From Anaspis maculata (Eukaryota; Arthropoda; Insecta; Coleoptera; Scraptiidae), in NCBI GenBank assembly GCA_949128115.1, contig OX421966.1, positions 6,882,001 to 6,946,000 of the forward strand: DNA of 64,000 bases, given 5' to 3'. The notes under the pieces are model-generated. The model was not told where the DNA came from and did no database searches. It was given only the letters and a program-made list of their open reading frames with translations. Below, in pieces: positions 45,225 to 56,619 of this stretch. Positions within the stretch are counted from its first letter, which is position 1, and each line of letters begins with the position of its first letter. The position numbers and the translations under genes are program-made.

Positions 45225-45430
45225 CCGTGACCAAGATACTCAGGTGTCAATTCGTGTTTTTGTTCAACTTTTCAATACAATCCTCATCCCCAAAGTTCCG
45301 TTCGCGGCTCGAGTAGAACCTGAGTGAAACGACAACGTAGGCAAAACGTAGGTGAGAGGTCCAAGGTAGAAGGGGGGAGAGTTAAGACAATCATAGCCAA
45401 GGGTCGAAATGAGGGGAACAGTACACCCCC
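45027..45430 (+). repeat. 218-bp direct duplication of an LTR end, with a 16-G run
   Basis: TGTCAATTCGTGTTTTTGTT begins at 45027 and again at 45245, and the following 180-200 bases are about 90% alike. The first copy carries sixteen consecutive G at 45156-45171, where the second has GGGGGGAGAG. The duplicated end includes the GGTGCCGTGACC motif only in the first copy. Confidence 0.8.
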
Positions 45431-45537
45431 TTTTCATCTGCCCTACTGATTCGAACCATGGGAAGGTAAAGCGGAGTACATCCTCTGGTATGGGTATGGG
45501 TATTTATCTCGAGACGAAAGTGCGTCCTTTATAGGTA

Positions 45538-45800
45538 CAGGGTGATTCAAAAGTGTCGGACCATCATGAAGGTGCGTAATATGGAGGTCCAGTAGAGTGC
45601 TGGAATGTCGTTGAAAAAATTCTGTCCTTCAATTTTGAAGTTATGGAGGGACAAAAGTTAGTCCTTCGATCGCTTCTATTTTCGTTGTTCTAGGAGATTT
45701 CCGCAAACTGTTCAATTTTGTTTCCTTCTTTATAATGATATCTGCAATTTCAGTTCCTGTCAGTTGCCGGCAGTTCCCGAATAAAAACCATCGTTTCGTT
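45538..45800. mobile_element. CAGGGTGATTC fragment
   Basis: TA precedes CAGGGTGATTCAAAAGTGTC, an end of the kind seen in the other CAGGGT elements. No matching right end was found, so this is probably a truncated copy. The stretch from 45800 to 46451 shows nothing recognisable. Confidence 0.4.
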
Positions 45801-46451
45801 TTGAAGTTGGGTGTTCATACCGGGTCTTCGCTCTGTTGACTGAACCGAGAAGTCAAGAGCCGTCTACCTACTCTCGGTTGGCGCCCCAGAAAATTGAATA
45901 AAATTGAGATTACACCGCGGAACCCACGACCCGCTCTACACGAAAACGACTGGCCGCGTACAAGTAACTCTTCCTGAACTTGGATTGCCCGCCGGCTCCC
46001 TGTTGAGAAATAGTTACAACGTGACGTAAGCCGTAACCGTAACAAAAATTCTGGTAGTAAACTCGGTAGTAAATGAGAGGTAGGAAACGAAATTGACTGT
46101 AATTGAAAATAATGTACATTTTTTTGTCAGGATGAATATTGGTACCTATATTAAATGGAATGCCAGATTAAATGAAGAATTACTAAACAAGAATTTCAAA
46201 TAAATGTGCCTACGTTTACTTAGGGTGGATCAATATACGGTCCAGGACTGGATTTCTGTTCGCCCTCGATCGTTCCACACATAGTAGCGCCTTTCGTTGA
46301 ATAATTCAGTCCAGTAGGTACTAGATAGTGGTTTTATCGAGTAAAGAGGTTGCAAAGAAAGTTACATGCCCAGCAAAGATGATTGTGTACGTCATAGGTA
46401 ATGCTAATAGCTCTAACCTTCCAAAGATGGGTAGGTATAAATGTTGATTCT

Positions 46452-48530
46452 TCAGTTGATTTTTCCATTCCCAGCATGTTTCAACATGTGTTTTTTCAAA
46501 TCTGACTTATGTTTAGCTTGGAACGAACAATGAATGCACTGAAACCAGTCGATTTCTTCATTCGCAGTGTGTTTTAACAAGTGTCTTTTCAAAGATGATT
46601 TTCGTTTAGCTCGGAACGAACAGTGGTCGCACTGAAACCAGCTGATTTCGTCATCCACAGCATGTTTTAACATGTGCTTTTTCAAATATGACTTTTGTTT
46701 AGCTCGGAACGAACAATGTTTGCACTGGAACCAGTTGATTTCTTCATCCATGGCATGTTTCAGCATGTGCAATTTCAAATATGACTTGTGTTTGGCCCGG
46801 TATAAACAATGGTTGCACTGAAACCAGTTAATTGCTTCATCCGCAGTATGTTTCAAGAAGTGTTTTTTCAAAGTTGAGTTTCGTTTAGTTCGGAACGAAC
46901 AGTGACTGCACTGGAACCAATTGGTTTCTTCATCCGCAGCATGTCTTAGCAAGTGTAATTTTAAAGATGCTTTCCGTTTAGCTCGGAATGGACAGCGGTT
47001 GCACTGGAACCAGTCAATTTCTTCATCCGCAGCATGTCTCAACAGGTGTATTCTTAAAGATGCCTTTTGTTTAGTTCTGAACGAGCAGTGGTTGCACTGG
47101 AACCAGCTAATTTCTTTATCCGCAGTATGTTTAAGCAAGTGTTGTTTTAAATTTGAGCTTTCTTTAGCTCGATACGAACAGTGGTTGCACTGGAACCAGT
47201 TGATGTCTTCACTCGCAGCATGTGTCAACATGTGCCTACACAAATTTGACCTGAATTTAGCTCGGTACAAACAATGGTTGCACTGGAACCATGTGATTTC
47301 CTCATCCGTAACATGTTTCAATAGGTGTTTCTTCAAATCCGAGTTGTATTTGGTCCGGTACGAACAATGATTGCACTGAGGCCAGTTGATTTCCTTACTC
47401 GCATCGTGTGTCATTAGGTGTTTTTGCAAATAGTAGTTTTGTTCAGATCGGTACGAACAATAGCTGCACTGGAACCAGTGGATTCCTTTATTTGCAGGAT
47501 GTTTGAACATGTGCTTTTTCAAATGCTTATTCTGTTTAGCTCGGTACGAACAATGGTTACACTGGAACCAGGTAATTTCTTCATTCGTAGCATGTTTATT
47601 TATCATGTGCTCTTTCAAATATCGCTTCAGTTTAGCTCGATACGGACAATGATTGCAATGGAACCAGTTTTCTCCATTCGTAGCATGTTTCAACATGTGC
47701 CTTTTCAATTGCGACTTTCGTTTACTTTGGTACGAACAATGATTGCACTGGAACCAGTTGATTTCTTTATCCGTTGCATGTTTATTCATCACATGTGCTT
47801 TCAAATATCGCTTTATTTTGGCTCTGTACGAACAGTGGTTACACTGGAACCAGTTGATTTCTTCATTCGCAGCATGTTTATTTATCACGTGCTCTTTCAA
47901 ATGTAACTCCCGTTTAGCTCGGTACGAACAATGGTTGCAATTATACTCGTAGATTTGTTCACTTGCATCACGCGTCGACATGTCTGATTCTATCACTCCA
48001 ATATTTCTGACGGTTCTTCTTGCATCAGACTTAACCAAATCTGGTGAGTAACCGTCTTCGGCCTCTTCTGTGGTTTGTTGTGGTCTCCCCGCCGGCTTAG
48101 TTCGACATGAATCGTAATGTTTCACAAAAGACAAACTCGAATTCAGCCCGCATCTGCAGTAGCCACACAGATATCTTACAATTTCTTCGCGTAACGTTCC
48201 ACTTTCATTCTTCCCTGTCATCCCCAGATTATGCATTTGTTTGCAATGTTCGTACAATTCCAACTGATTGTAGCTTCTGTACTCGCAGCGGATGCAAGGC
48301 AACTGTTCTGGTTTGAGGATGGCATGGTACAGTTCGGCTCCATTATTATTTTTGTGATTCCTCCGGACGTGGTGGGTAAGTTGAAAGACGGATTCAGTCC
48401 GATGCGAACATTGCGCACAGTTGTACGTGTCAACAATATCGGGTAATTTCAACCTAAAACAGAACAGAAGTAGAAGTCGTTGAGTAGGAGTTTGATAGGA
48501 ACTAATCAAGCCATTTACAGCAACTTACAT
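46452..48530 (-). CDS. Poly-C2H2 zinc-finger protein with about 18 fingers
   Basis: Exons are read as 48530-48529 (AT of the start codon) and 48453-46452, separated by a 75-nt intron with GTAAGT and TTCTGTTTTAG borders. The product is 667 residues. Two finger-like units (YNCAQC..HH and LPCIRC..HC) and a degenerate Cys-rich unit come first. A linker of about 60 residues follows, then sixteen tandem fingers of about 27-28 residues with the consensus WFQCNHCSYRAK...LKxHxxKH and linkers such as ADEEIN. The finger tips vary, as expected for a DNA-binding array. The Trp at the start of nearly every unit is unusual compared with the TGEKP-type linker. It is a likely nuclear DNA-binding regulator; its target is unknown. 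An alternative is a start at ATG 48509 with no intron. Confidence 0.85.
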
Positions 48531-48770
48531 TTTGTGATGATGAAGAGGTTAAAAAAAAAGGTGAGATTTCAGCAAAACGAGGAACGAATACCCTCTACGC
48601 CTTCCTTGTTGAAGCACATAAGATTGAGTGCAGCAGAGAAACTGGCACTAGGCAGATCAAAAGCAGGAACGGAATCAATAAATCATACAACAGAGCTCAC
48701 CTCGGAGCTCACGCTCTCTACACTCGGACATGTATTAGACCTCTATGATTAGACACAGAGATTAGCGTTA
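48531..48770 (-). promoter_or_regulatory. Putative 5' UTR of the zinc-finger gene
   Basis: If the split start codon is right, the first exon is nearly all 5' UTR and lies here. The bases before the start on the minus strand are CACAAAATG, a good animal start context. No transcription start was placed. Confidence 0.4.
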
Positions 48771-49086
48771 GCGAAGAGAACATAGGAACCATGGGAACGA
48801 GACAGCCCGTGTCGACGCTAGCGCCATCTATTGCTTCGAATGTTCACTATCTCTTATGTATAATAAAAAATGCCTCTTTTACCGACCGTGAATAATTCTT
48901 TGTCTTGTCACAAGTCACAATACGCTCAATTAGTGATGACGTCAAAAGTTGAGTTTTGTATGAAAACAATATCTGCTAGGTTGGCAGCACTCACTGTCAC
49001 TCCTGATTTCTACCCCCTCCCCTTTCCACATCCACCACTGCAGCTGTCAAATAAAATGTAGATAAAATGTATTTTTCCTACGACCA

Positions 49087-50382
49087 CCCAGTGAACACGG
49101 CGAGGTTGTATGTAACTCTTATGGAGTTCACATGCGGTAAATATAAAGCCATTGCGATGTTCCCAGCGAGGTCTCCAAGCAATCCCTGCGACCGCGAAAT
49201 GTCCGCCCCAAATGCAATGAAACGAACTTCCCATAGAAGTAACATTGTGGAGGTTACTGGGAGATCTTATTAATACTTCCTGGGGAAGTGATTGTCATAC
49301 GCCTATTGGAATCACGATGTGACTTCCCAAAGATTTCTAGTTTTTGACGCCCACAGTACCTCTCAGTAGTACTTTTCAGATAGGTACTTCGATATGTGGG
49401 ACCTCGTGAGGGGTAATGTAATAAAAAATCTTTTTTGTATAACACATTTTATTACAACACATGACACTTTAGCTACAAGTCTATTCAATACATAATTATT
49501 TGATTTGACTCTGAGATACAAAAATATAAAAATAGCTCAAATTAATTTGGCAGCTTCCCGCTCCCGACGCCGACGTTAATTGGAATGGCATAGCCATATT
49601 CTTTGACAAAGATCTCGAAATCTCTTTTGAAATTGAGTGTGTATCCCGAACTGCACCTGAACAAACAAAAAATAAATAAATAATACAACATAATAGATAT
49701 TTAAGATACTAGTAGTGACATTAATATAACCAAATTCAAAAATTAGTGCTATTCCCGTTAGGAAATTGCACTAAAAGAAGCTAATAAACTGTATACTCAC
49801 CTGGAAGGATATTCACTCACCACTCAGGGCTTCTGATGATTAGTAGGTACTGCTCGATTTTGATATATTCATAATATTTCACTGCCAATAACTGAACTGC
49901 GAACAACATCCGTCATCATCCAAAGCCAAGAACGGAAAGAATGCCACGGCACTCGGAGTAGAAAAGCACCATCAACGGCCAATTCTCTCACTACGGCTTT
50001 TGAGCATCCCCGGGCTGTCACAGAAGTACATCGCCAAGACTTCACATTGTGGTGAAAAATTGGTATTGCTAAATGCGCGTGCAATTACGAATAACATCTA
50101 AATGAACTCCTTTATGGGAAATCCAAATAAACATCGTTTTGCGACGTCCATGGGTGCTTGCAATGTTGACAATAATTCGACATAGGTTCTTGGACCTCCC
50201 GAAGCAAGCTGTGGGAAGTCGCTTTGAGAAGTCACTAATTTAACCTTTTATGGACATCGTGAAAATTCTCGGTTTCCGGAGAGACCTCCCCAGGCAAGCT
50301 ATGCGAAGTTATTTTGGGACTTCACAAATTTCACTTAAAATGGACATCACAAAACCTCTTATAGAGGTCCGTGTTCACTGGG
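49087..50382. mobile_element. 1.3-kb element with CCCAGTGAACACGG ends
   Basis: CCCAGTGAACACGG at 49087 is matched exactly in inverse by the end at 50382. Near the right end a unit of about 95 bp occurs twice (GGACCTCCCGAAGCAAGCT at 50190 and GAGACCTCCCCAGGCAAGCT at 50280). Related GAAGT/ACTTC words also occur near the left end. No clear target duplication was seen, so the superfamily is not assigned. A possible small two-exon gene lies inside. Confidence 0.6.
49542..49909 (-). CDS. Candidate two-exon small protein inside the CCCAGTG element
   Basis: On the minus strand, an ATG at 49909 opens a frame that ends at TG/GTGAGTG (49821). An acceptor TTCAG at 49657 leads to an exon 49656-49542 ending in TAA. 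The phases agree and give about 67 residues, with MLFAVQLLAVKYYEYIKIEQ at the start and GYTLNFKRDFEIFVKEYGYA in the second exon. AATAAA on the minus strand lies about 90 bases past the stop. No family is recognised, and the left part could be chance. Confidence 0.3.
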
Positions 50383-52149
50383 CACCCACGAAAACGTTAC
50401 TTTCTGTACGGTATAGTAGGCGCGAAACTTGCCAATTGCAAACACTGTGCGCGAAAGTTAAAATATCGTCACTAGTGCCTTTTGCTTTCGCTTTTCAATG
50501 TCAAACATAGTTCCATGGCAAAAGATCTTCCATTATCCAGCCTTTAGGGGGCGTCCCTGGGCCACATACTTTCCTAGGCATGCCACTGGATGCTTCTTCG
50601 CCCTCAGCAGTAGGTGTCGTTGTTCAAAATCGAGAACTTCCAAGTAATAATAGAAGTAAAACAAATTGCGTGAGAATGTTGGCTGAATCCGTGACATTGA
50701 AATCAAGAGCAATTGAAATAATTGAGTTTCAGTAACGAGGTAAATCTTAACAAAATATCTGAAAATTTCTGAAAACTGTCAGTGTCGAGCAGAGTTGCCG
50801 GTTGTTGTGAAATTTCTCAAAATAGTCAAAATTGGAGGAACTTCATCTGGTTTTCAGTAATTTCATTTAATTTACATAAAAATGGAAAAAAAATAGGTCG
50901 GTCGAAGGAAAAATAGTGTACACAACTCGCACGAATGTGTCTTTCCTTGCATTCGTGTGATTACCACACTCGCTTGCGCTCGTGCGCAATTTTTCACACT
51001 CATGCGAAAACTATCACTTTCAGCTTGTTATGTTATATACTATAACCAGCATTATCCCACCCTCGGAAGCCTTTTTGGTTACGAAACACCCTACAGGAAT
51101 GTCGTTGTATCTATTGATCCGCAAATATTCCATTGGCTGCCACTTTGACAAGAAGTGTTGTCAATTCACCTGTTCGTTGTTTTCATACAAAACCCACGAT
51201 TGGACGTCAGGACGTCACACTAATTGAGCGTATCATGTCAGTCGGGTTGCAACTGTCAGTTACGCATTTCTTTGATTTGTCCAAGGTCCGTCCTATGGGT
51301 CGCGGAAACATAACCGTCACCTTGGCATAAGGTGACCAACTTCAAATGAATGAAAATCGGGACATTGAAAAAAAAACGGAAAACAAAACTCGCGAGAGGG
51401 AACGTGGTGTCTAGGGGGGCGGAGCAAAATGCCTCATTCTCCCAGAAATTGTATCAAAATGAAACATACAATTGCTGAGAAATGAGAAAGAGAACTCTAC
51501 TCTGGGCTGCGGCTGATGGAAGGCAAAAAAGTGAAAAAATCGCCGTCGAAAAAGAGTTCTCCAACGTACTGTTACGTATTTTGCGTACGGGTTCAAACAT
51601 AATTGAGACGATCGGTTCAAAACACACACCGTTCATTACTGCGTACTACAATAAATACAACCAACAATTATCTACTTGGAACTATCGCTGTGATTATAAC
51701 TCGCCTTTTATTCGCTCGCTTTTACTTCGCATTCCAATTCAATACTGCTCATTGAGGCAACGATTGATGCCTTATATAGGTCTCCGAATAGCGTTCCCGA
51801 ACTTTCTATCATCTTACAGCAATTTCCTCAGTGGTCCGCCATGTGCGGCTTCTAGACTACTCCTGAATAATCACACACACCTTTCGCATGCTTCCGTGTG
51901 TTGTGGAATCTGCACCTCCGCCAAAATGGGCAGATGTGTCTTGATCGAACGTTTAAGTCTCTCCCAATGCCAAGCCATCGCGTATACTTCGCAGCTATGC
52001 TCGAAGCAGAAATGAAGCAATTACCGCTGAGAGTATGTATACTACTAGAGATTTGTTTGGCTTCATTGTATTTATTTTTCATTGATTCAATAATCAATAG
52101 TAATATAACAAGTGCTCAGTGTTTTTTCAGCTAAATCGTTTTAACCCGA
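50383..52149. other. Unassigned stretch with a 177-residue ORF
   Basis: The ORF at 51482-52015 on + is long for this AT-rich sequence but shows no domain I recognise and has uneven composition. TGTTACGTATTTTGCGTAC near 51570 and a TATATAGG box near 51774 have the look of a retroelement LTR. However, no second copy or target duplication is present. Nothing else was recognised. Confidence 0.35.
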
Positions 52150-52276
52150 AAACAACTGTCAATCACGAGGGAGAAGTAGACCCGATATTATCTGACTAAA
52201 ATCCCGAGACATAGTCGAGGGATTTTGTCCAAGATAATATATCGGGTCTACTTTTCAAGTGGTTGATAGTTTGTTT
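52150..52276. repeat. Small hairpin MITE
   Basis: GAGAAGTAGACCCGATATTA (52171) faces the inverse of the stretch ending TACTTTTC (52256). Outer words AACTGTCAATCAC and GTGGTTGATAGTTT also face each other, and an inner AAATCCC/GGGATTT pair brings the arms to the centre. It is non-coding. Confidence 0.75.
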
Positions 52277-53710
52277 GAGGAATTTGAAACATTTAACTCG
52301 AATAAAACACAAAGCACGAGTTGAATTTAGCAGATTATCGCACAAATAGATTACTAGTAGAAATAGTGGGTTCAGTGTATCATTGTATAGTAGAACTGTC
52401 ATTTTCAAAGCATGCCTTGTTGAAAAATAAATCAGTTCAAGACAATGTTTGTTTTTTTCTTTTTTCTAATAAATGAATACACTTGTAAAGCTCACTACTC
52501 AAACAACCTGATTCTGCTTGGCTAAATAATAATTATCTTGCCATGAGTGGTAGCTCACAACACAGTAGTTTCACATGGGCTGTAGACTGGTTGAGCTGAA
52601 AACAAAAACTAAATGTCACTAACAGCTGTTGACAGCGCATGAAAGGAGAGTGCACAGTCGCGGATTAAGGAAGGGGCCTCGTTGCTAGAAACAATGCTAA
52701 AACGAAGTCTAACAGGTTGTAAAATTGTACTTTAGTAAGTGGAAGACCCTTCAAATGCACCAATGTACTAAAATTTCAATCCAAACAAGTATAAATACAG
52801 TCGTTTCAATTACATATTATTCGTGGGCCCAAAAAATGTTCAATCCGGTGCTATTACCTAGTGTACTACATTAATCACCTCCTAGTGTTCATTAATCGAT
52901 GGCTCAAACCGAGTCACGTGGGTCTCATTCGGTTGTTCTGATTGGTTGAATTGGGTATGTGGGCGATAATCATTATTTTTTTCATGTTCATTCTCATTTT
53001 CCTGGGGCCCTGGAGACCAGGACCAGCCTCAGCCAGTTTTAAACACGCAGCGGCCGGTCCGGTATACTTGTTTATGTCACTTTTATACAACTTCAGCTGG
53101 TTAGAATGAAGATTTGGAGTTTAAAAAGTGAATTTAGAGTCATCAATTATATCATAAACACAATACCATATAATAATAACTGGCACCCTTAACATCACAA
53201 AACTACGTTTGACTCTTCTATTCGAGCCCATCTACATCCGTCATTCCGTCATCCATCTGTCAATTGTCAATCAATCAAGGAGGCCATGCACTTTCCGCCC
53301 TCTAACCGGGGCGGAAGTGATTTCGGAGGCGAAAAAAAAATCATCAACAAAGCGTCTTTTTCCAACTTTTCAAAAGTCAGTAATGAAGAGTGGTGATAAC
53401 GTGGTCCGCTATCTAACGCTGCCTGAAGTATAGCAATTTAGTGCGGTTTAAAGTCGAAATAAATTTTTATGTGTTAACTACGTGGACTTATAAAATCTCA
53501 ACATGTAATCCACGGTGAGTGATCATAATTGAACCAAAATTTCCTTTAACTACAAGTTTCCCCTCGAAAATCGTCGAGAGTTTATAGGAATTTATCGCCA
53601 AGTTCTTATACGTATACCACGCCCAAACGCTTTTTGCCCCGGCGGGCGGCCCGGCGCTTATCGCGCACGGGTGCGTATGTACCTACCTGCATGCGAAGTA
53701 AATAAATAAA

Positions 53711-54853
53711 ATGGAAAATATAAATGAAATCTCCAGCTTGGAACCTCCATCAAACTCCACTCAAAATACCAAAAAATCTTATGTGAATGCCGCAAAATCT
53801 ACACCATGCCAAAAACTACCCAAGAGAGAACAAGCGATTGTACTAGATGTCATAAATGATTTACGTCTAAGCGACTATGTCGTAGCGGTTGGATCTGTGG
53901 TAGGACCAAAAAATGTCATATCAGCATCAAGAATTTCCAATAATAGAATCTGCATTTATTTACACAACATTGAATTAGCCAATCATTTTGTCAAAGAACA
54001 TAAGCAACTGTTGATCCAGGATAGAGAAGTGTCAGTAAGGAAACTTATAACATCTGCAAAAAGAATTATTATTTCGAACGTATGCTCATCCATACCGCAC
54101 GAACTTGTCTACAGTTCTGTCAAAGACCTAGGTCTCAAAATTGTTTTTCCTGTCACCACTCTAAGGGCTGGAATACATTTGGATGAATACAGTCACGTGG
54201 AAAGTTTCAAACGCCAAATCTATGTATCCCCAGATGTAGCTCCACTCACAGAACTCCCAACGTCACAAGTCATTACATATGAAGAAACTTCATACAGAAT
54301 TTTCTTGAGTTTCGACGAATTAAGATGCTACATATGTAAAGGCCAAGGTCATGTCGCAAAAGACTGCCCCAACCCTCCAACAAGCCCAACAACAAACACA
54401 GAATCGCAAACCAAACATGCACCTCAACTTTTGGTACAAGCAGAAATACATGAAATTCAAAACAGCGAAGAGAATTCAGATGAAGAAGAAGACGAGGAGG
54501 AGGAGGAAGAAGAAAACGAAGATCAAGAAGACGACGAAGTTGAAATTATCGAGGAACAAAACAAAGGAAGCAACAAAGAGAAACCCAAAGATACCAAAAA
54601 TTTACAAGTTCAAACAGCACTGGAAAAAAACCAATCAAAACAAAAGCCAGGTCAATCTCAAAAAAGAATACACAGCCCATCAATATCAGCTACAAGCACA
54701 CCATCCGGCAAAGATCAAAATATAGAATTTCAATTTAAGATTCCAGTAACTCTGAAAGAAACTGATACAAGAAAGGCAAGAAAATCATCCAGAAAAAAAC
54801 TTAAGAAGTCCGTATCTTTAGAAAGTCTTACCTTTCTCGAGGACATATGCTGA
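53711..54853 (+). CDS. Jockey-like retrotransposon ORF1 (gag-like)
   Basis: The 380-residue product begins MENINEISSLEPPSNS. Its middle part resembles the nucleic-acid-binding module of Jockey-type ORF1 proteins, followed by a CCHC zinc knuckle (CYICKGQGHVAKDC near residue 213). After the knuckle comes a long acidic stretch of Glu and Asp, then a Lys-rich stretch. The protein is expected to package the element's RNA. It overlaps the next reading frame by seven bases. This part is intact. Confidence 0.8.
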   Translation: MENINEISSLEPPSNSTQNTKKSYVNAAKSTPCQKLPKREQAIVLDVINDLRLSDYVVAVGSVVGPKNVISASRISNNRICIYLHNIELANHFVKEHKQLLIQDREVSVRKLITSAKRIIISNVCSSIPHELVYSSVKDLGLKIVFPVTTLRAGIHLDEYSHVESFKRQIYVSPDVAPLTELPTSQVITYEETSYRIFLSFDELRCYICKGQGHVAKDCPNPPTSPTTNTESQTKHAPQLLVQAEIHEIQNSEENSDEEEDEEEEEEENEDQEDDEVEIIEEQNKGSNKEKPKDTKNLQVQTALEKNQSKQKPGQSQKRIHSPSISATSTPSGKDQNIEFQFKIPVTLKETDTRKARKSSRKKLKKSVSLESLTFLEDIC

Positions 54854-55188
54854 TGCCAGTTAGAACAATCATAGAAGAAAGGGACCCTCCGTTTATAATC
54901 AACTACGATCAACTCACTTACTTTTTTGAAAATATTCATGGATCATCAGACCCTCGATCAGACCCATTAAGTCTAACACACGAATTAACAGACAATGTTG
55001 AACAACTACTGGACATGATTAGAGAAATATACCCACACTTTACAAACAAAACAATGAAAAGCTGTTGCACCAGAGTAATTAACCAAATTTGCAAACAGTT
55101 GACAACAAAAAAGAAATCATCAGAACATACAGAAGAAACATCTATTGGAGAGGAAGAGTCAGACTCTTCTCCAGACAACTTGTATTAG
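54847..55188 (+). CDS. Jockey-like ORF1 continuation or small second ORF
   Basis: A 113-residue frame starts ATGCTGATG over the ORF1 stop. It contains INYDQLTYFFENIHG, with a Ser/Glu-rich end. The segment resembles C-terminal parts of some Jockey-like ORF1 proteins. It may therefore be ORF1 shifted by a frameshift, or be expressed by stop-restart. I cannot decide. Confidence 0.5.
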   Translation: MLMPVRTIIEERDPPFIINYDQLTYFFENIHGSSDPRSDPLSLTHELTDNVEQLLDMIREIYPHFTNKTMKSCCTRVINQICKQLTTKKKSSEHTEETSIGEEESDSSPDNLY

Positions 55189-55231
55189 AACAAAAAATTC
55201 GTTCAACCATCTCGACCTCAAAACGCAATAA

Positions 55232-55890
55232 TTGAGCATAATGACTGCAAAACCAAGAAATCTTATTCTTCAGTGGAATATCAACGATTTTTACAACAAC
55301 CTACCCAACCTCAACCTGTTGATGAAAGAAGAAGATCTAGTCATCATTTGCATCCAGGAGACCAATTTCAAAAAGGATCATTGTCATGAACTGAGAGGAT
55401 ACAAACATTTCCATAAAAACAGGACAGAAGTCACGCGAGCAAGTGGAGGAGTAGCCACGTACATTAACAACACCTTCTCAAGTGAAGAAATTTTACTGAA
55501 CACTAACCTAGAAGCGATAACAACATCGATACAGTATTAAAAAAAAAAAAAATATTCCTGTGTAACTTATACATACCTCCGAACAGGGCCTTTGATTTAA
55601 AAGAACTAGAAGATCTCATAAGACAAATTCCAAGCCCCTGCATTATTCTCGGGGACCTGAATTCCCACAATATAATCTGGGGATCTGACATAACTGACAA
55701 AAAGGGAAGAATCTTGGGAAGTATAGTCGACGCAGAAAACCTCGTTGTTCTTAATAATGGTGAAAAGACACGTTTCAACGCTTTTCGCGGAAATTTTTCA
55801 TCGTTAGATGTCACCCGAGTTGGAAACTATCCTGAAAGTGAAGAACGGGTGATAAGCTTGCTCAAGGACAAATCTTATTATGAATCAATT
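55232..55890 (+). pseudogene. Jockey-like endonuclease (APE type), truncated
   Basis: The frame at 55232-55540 has LILQWNINDF, CIQETNFK and GGVATYI, signature positions of the APE-type endonuclease. A frame break falls in a run of A at 55541-55553. Translation then resumes with CNLYIPPNRAF and IILGDLNSHNIIWGS. The similarity ends around 55815, before the rest of the endonuclease. No reverse transcriptase follows, so the element is 3'-truncated, which is unusual for a non-LTR element. Confidence 0.75.
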
Positions 55891-56619
55891 TGATATCGTG
55901 TAACTACTCAAATATGTATTTCGCTAATAGTCTTTCAGGCTGATGCTAAATAAATTGAGAAAAAAAAAGTCAGTAATGAGTCTATTACTATAGCGGTTGT
56001 GAATGAAAATTTAAACCTGTCCTTACCAAATCAGGACGGTTGGTCACTTTACCTTGGCACCCGCTATGGCAACGTTGCAGGCACGCCGGCTCAACGAAGC
56101 GCCTCTTGCCAGCTTCTTGCTCACGATTGCGCTTGCGCCTAATGGGGTGCCAAAGTACCGCTGTGGAGATTCGCTTGTTTTTGACATTACTCAGTTAAAT
56201 CTTGAGTTTAGCACATTAATTTTCATGTTATGATAAAGTGACAATTGTCCAATGAATTATCTATATATTTATTACAACTTTACAACTGAAGAAAATTGTA
56301 TCAACAACTAGTAAGTGAAAATAACATTATACTATATACCCATCTTTAGCGCGCTATTTTTGTTCCCACGACCTATACTGACTGGACAAGAAGCTTGGCC
56401 GGTTTTGACGTAAAAAGGTGAAGCCGAGATTTGACAATCCCGACGGGCAAAGTGTCATCGATTCATCCGCGACTGGTCCGCGACTAGTAAGCATAGGTCG
56501 CGATAGTGATGTAAAATACCCGGGTATTTATTTTGGAAGGTAAATATCCGGGGTATTTAACCGGGTAAGTACCCAAACTGGGTACCTATTTAATATTTAT
56601 GCAGGTAAATAAACAACGA

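Noticed and set aside
46921..47952. Plus-strand ORFs of 149, 162 and 69 residues with repeating units
   Set aside because: They are antisense readings of the zinc-finger array and repeat only because the fingers do.
51482..52015. 177-residue ORF as a real gene
   Set aside because: No recognised domain and no partner exon; LTR-like signals nearby suggest repeat sequence, although a second copy was not found.
54351..54725. Lys-rich 124-residue ORF overlapping the Jockey ORF1
   Set aside because: It is a frame-shifted reading of the A-rich acidic/basic tail of ORF1.
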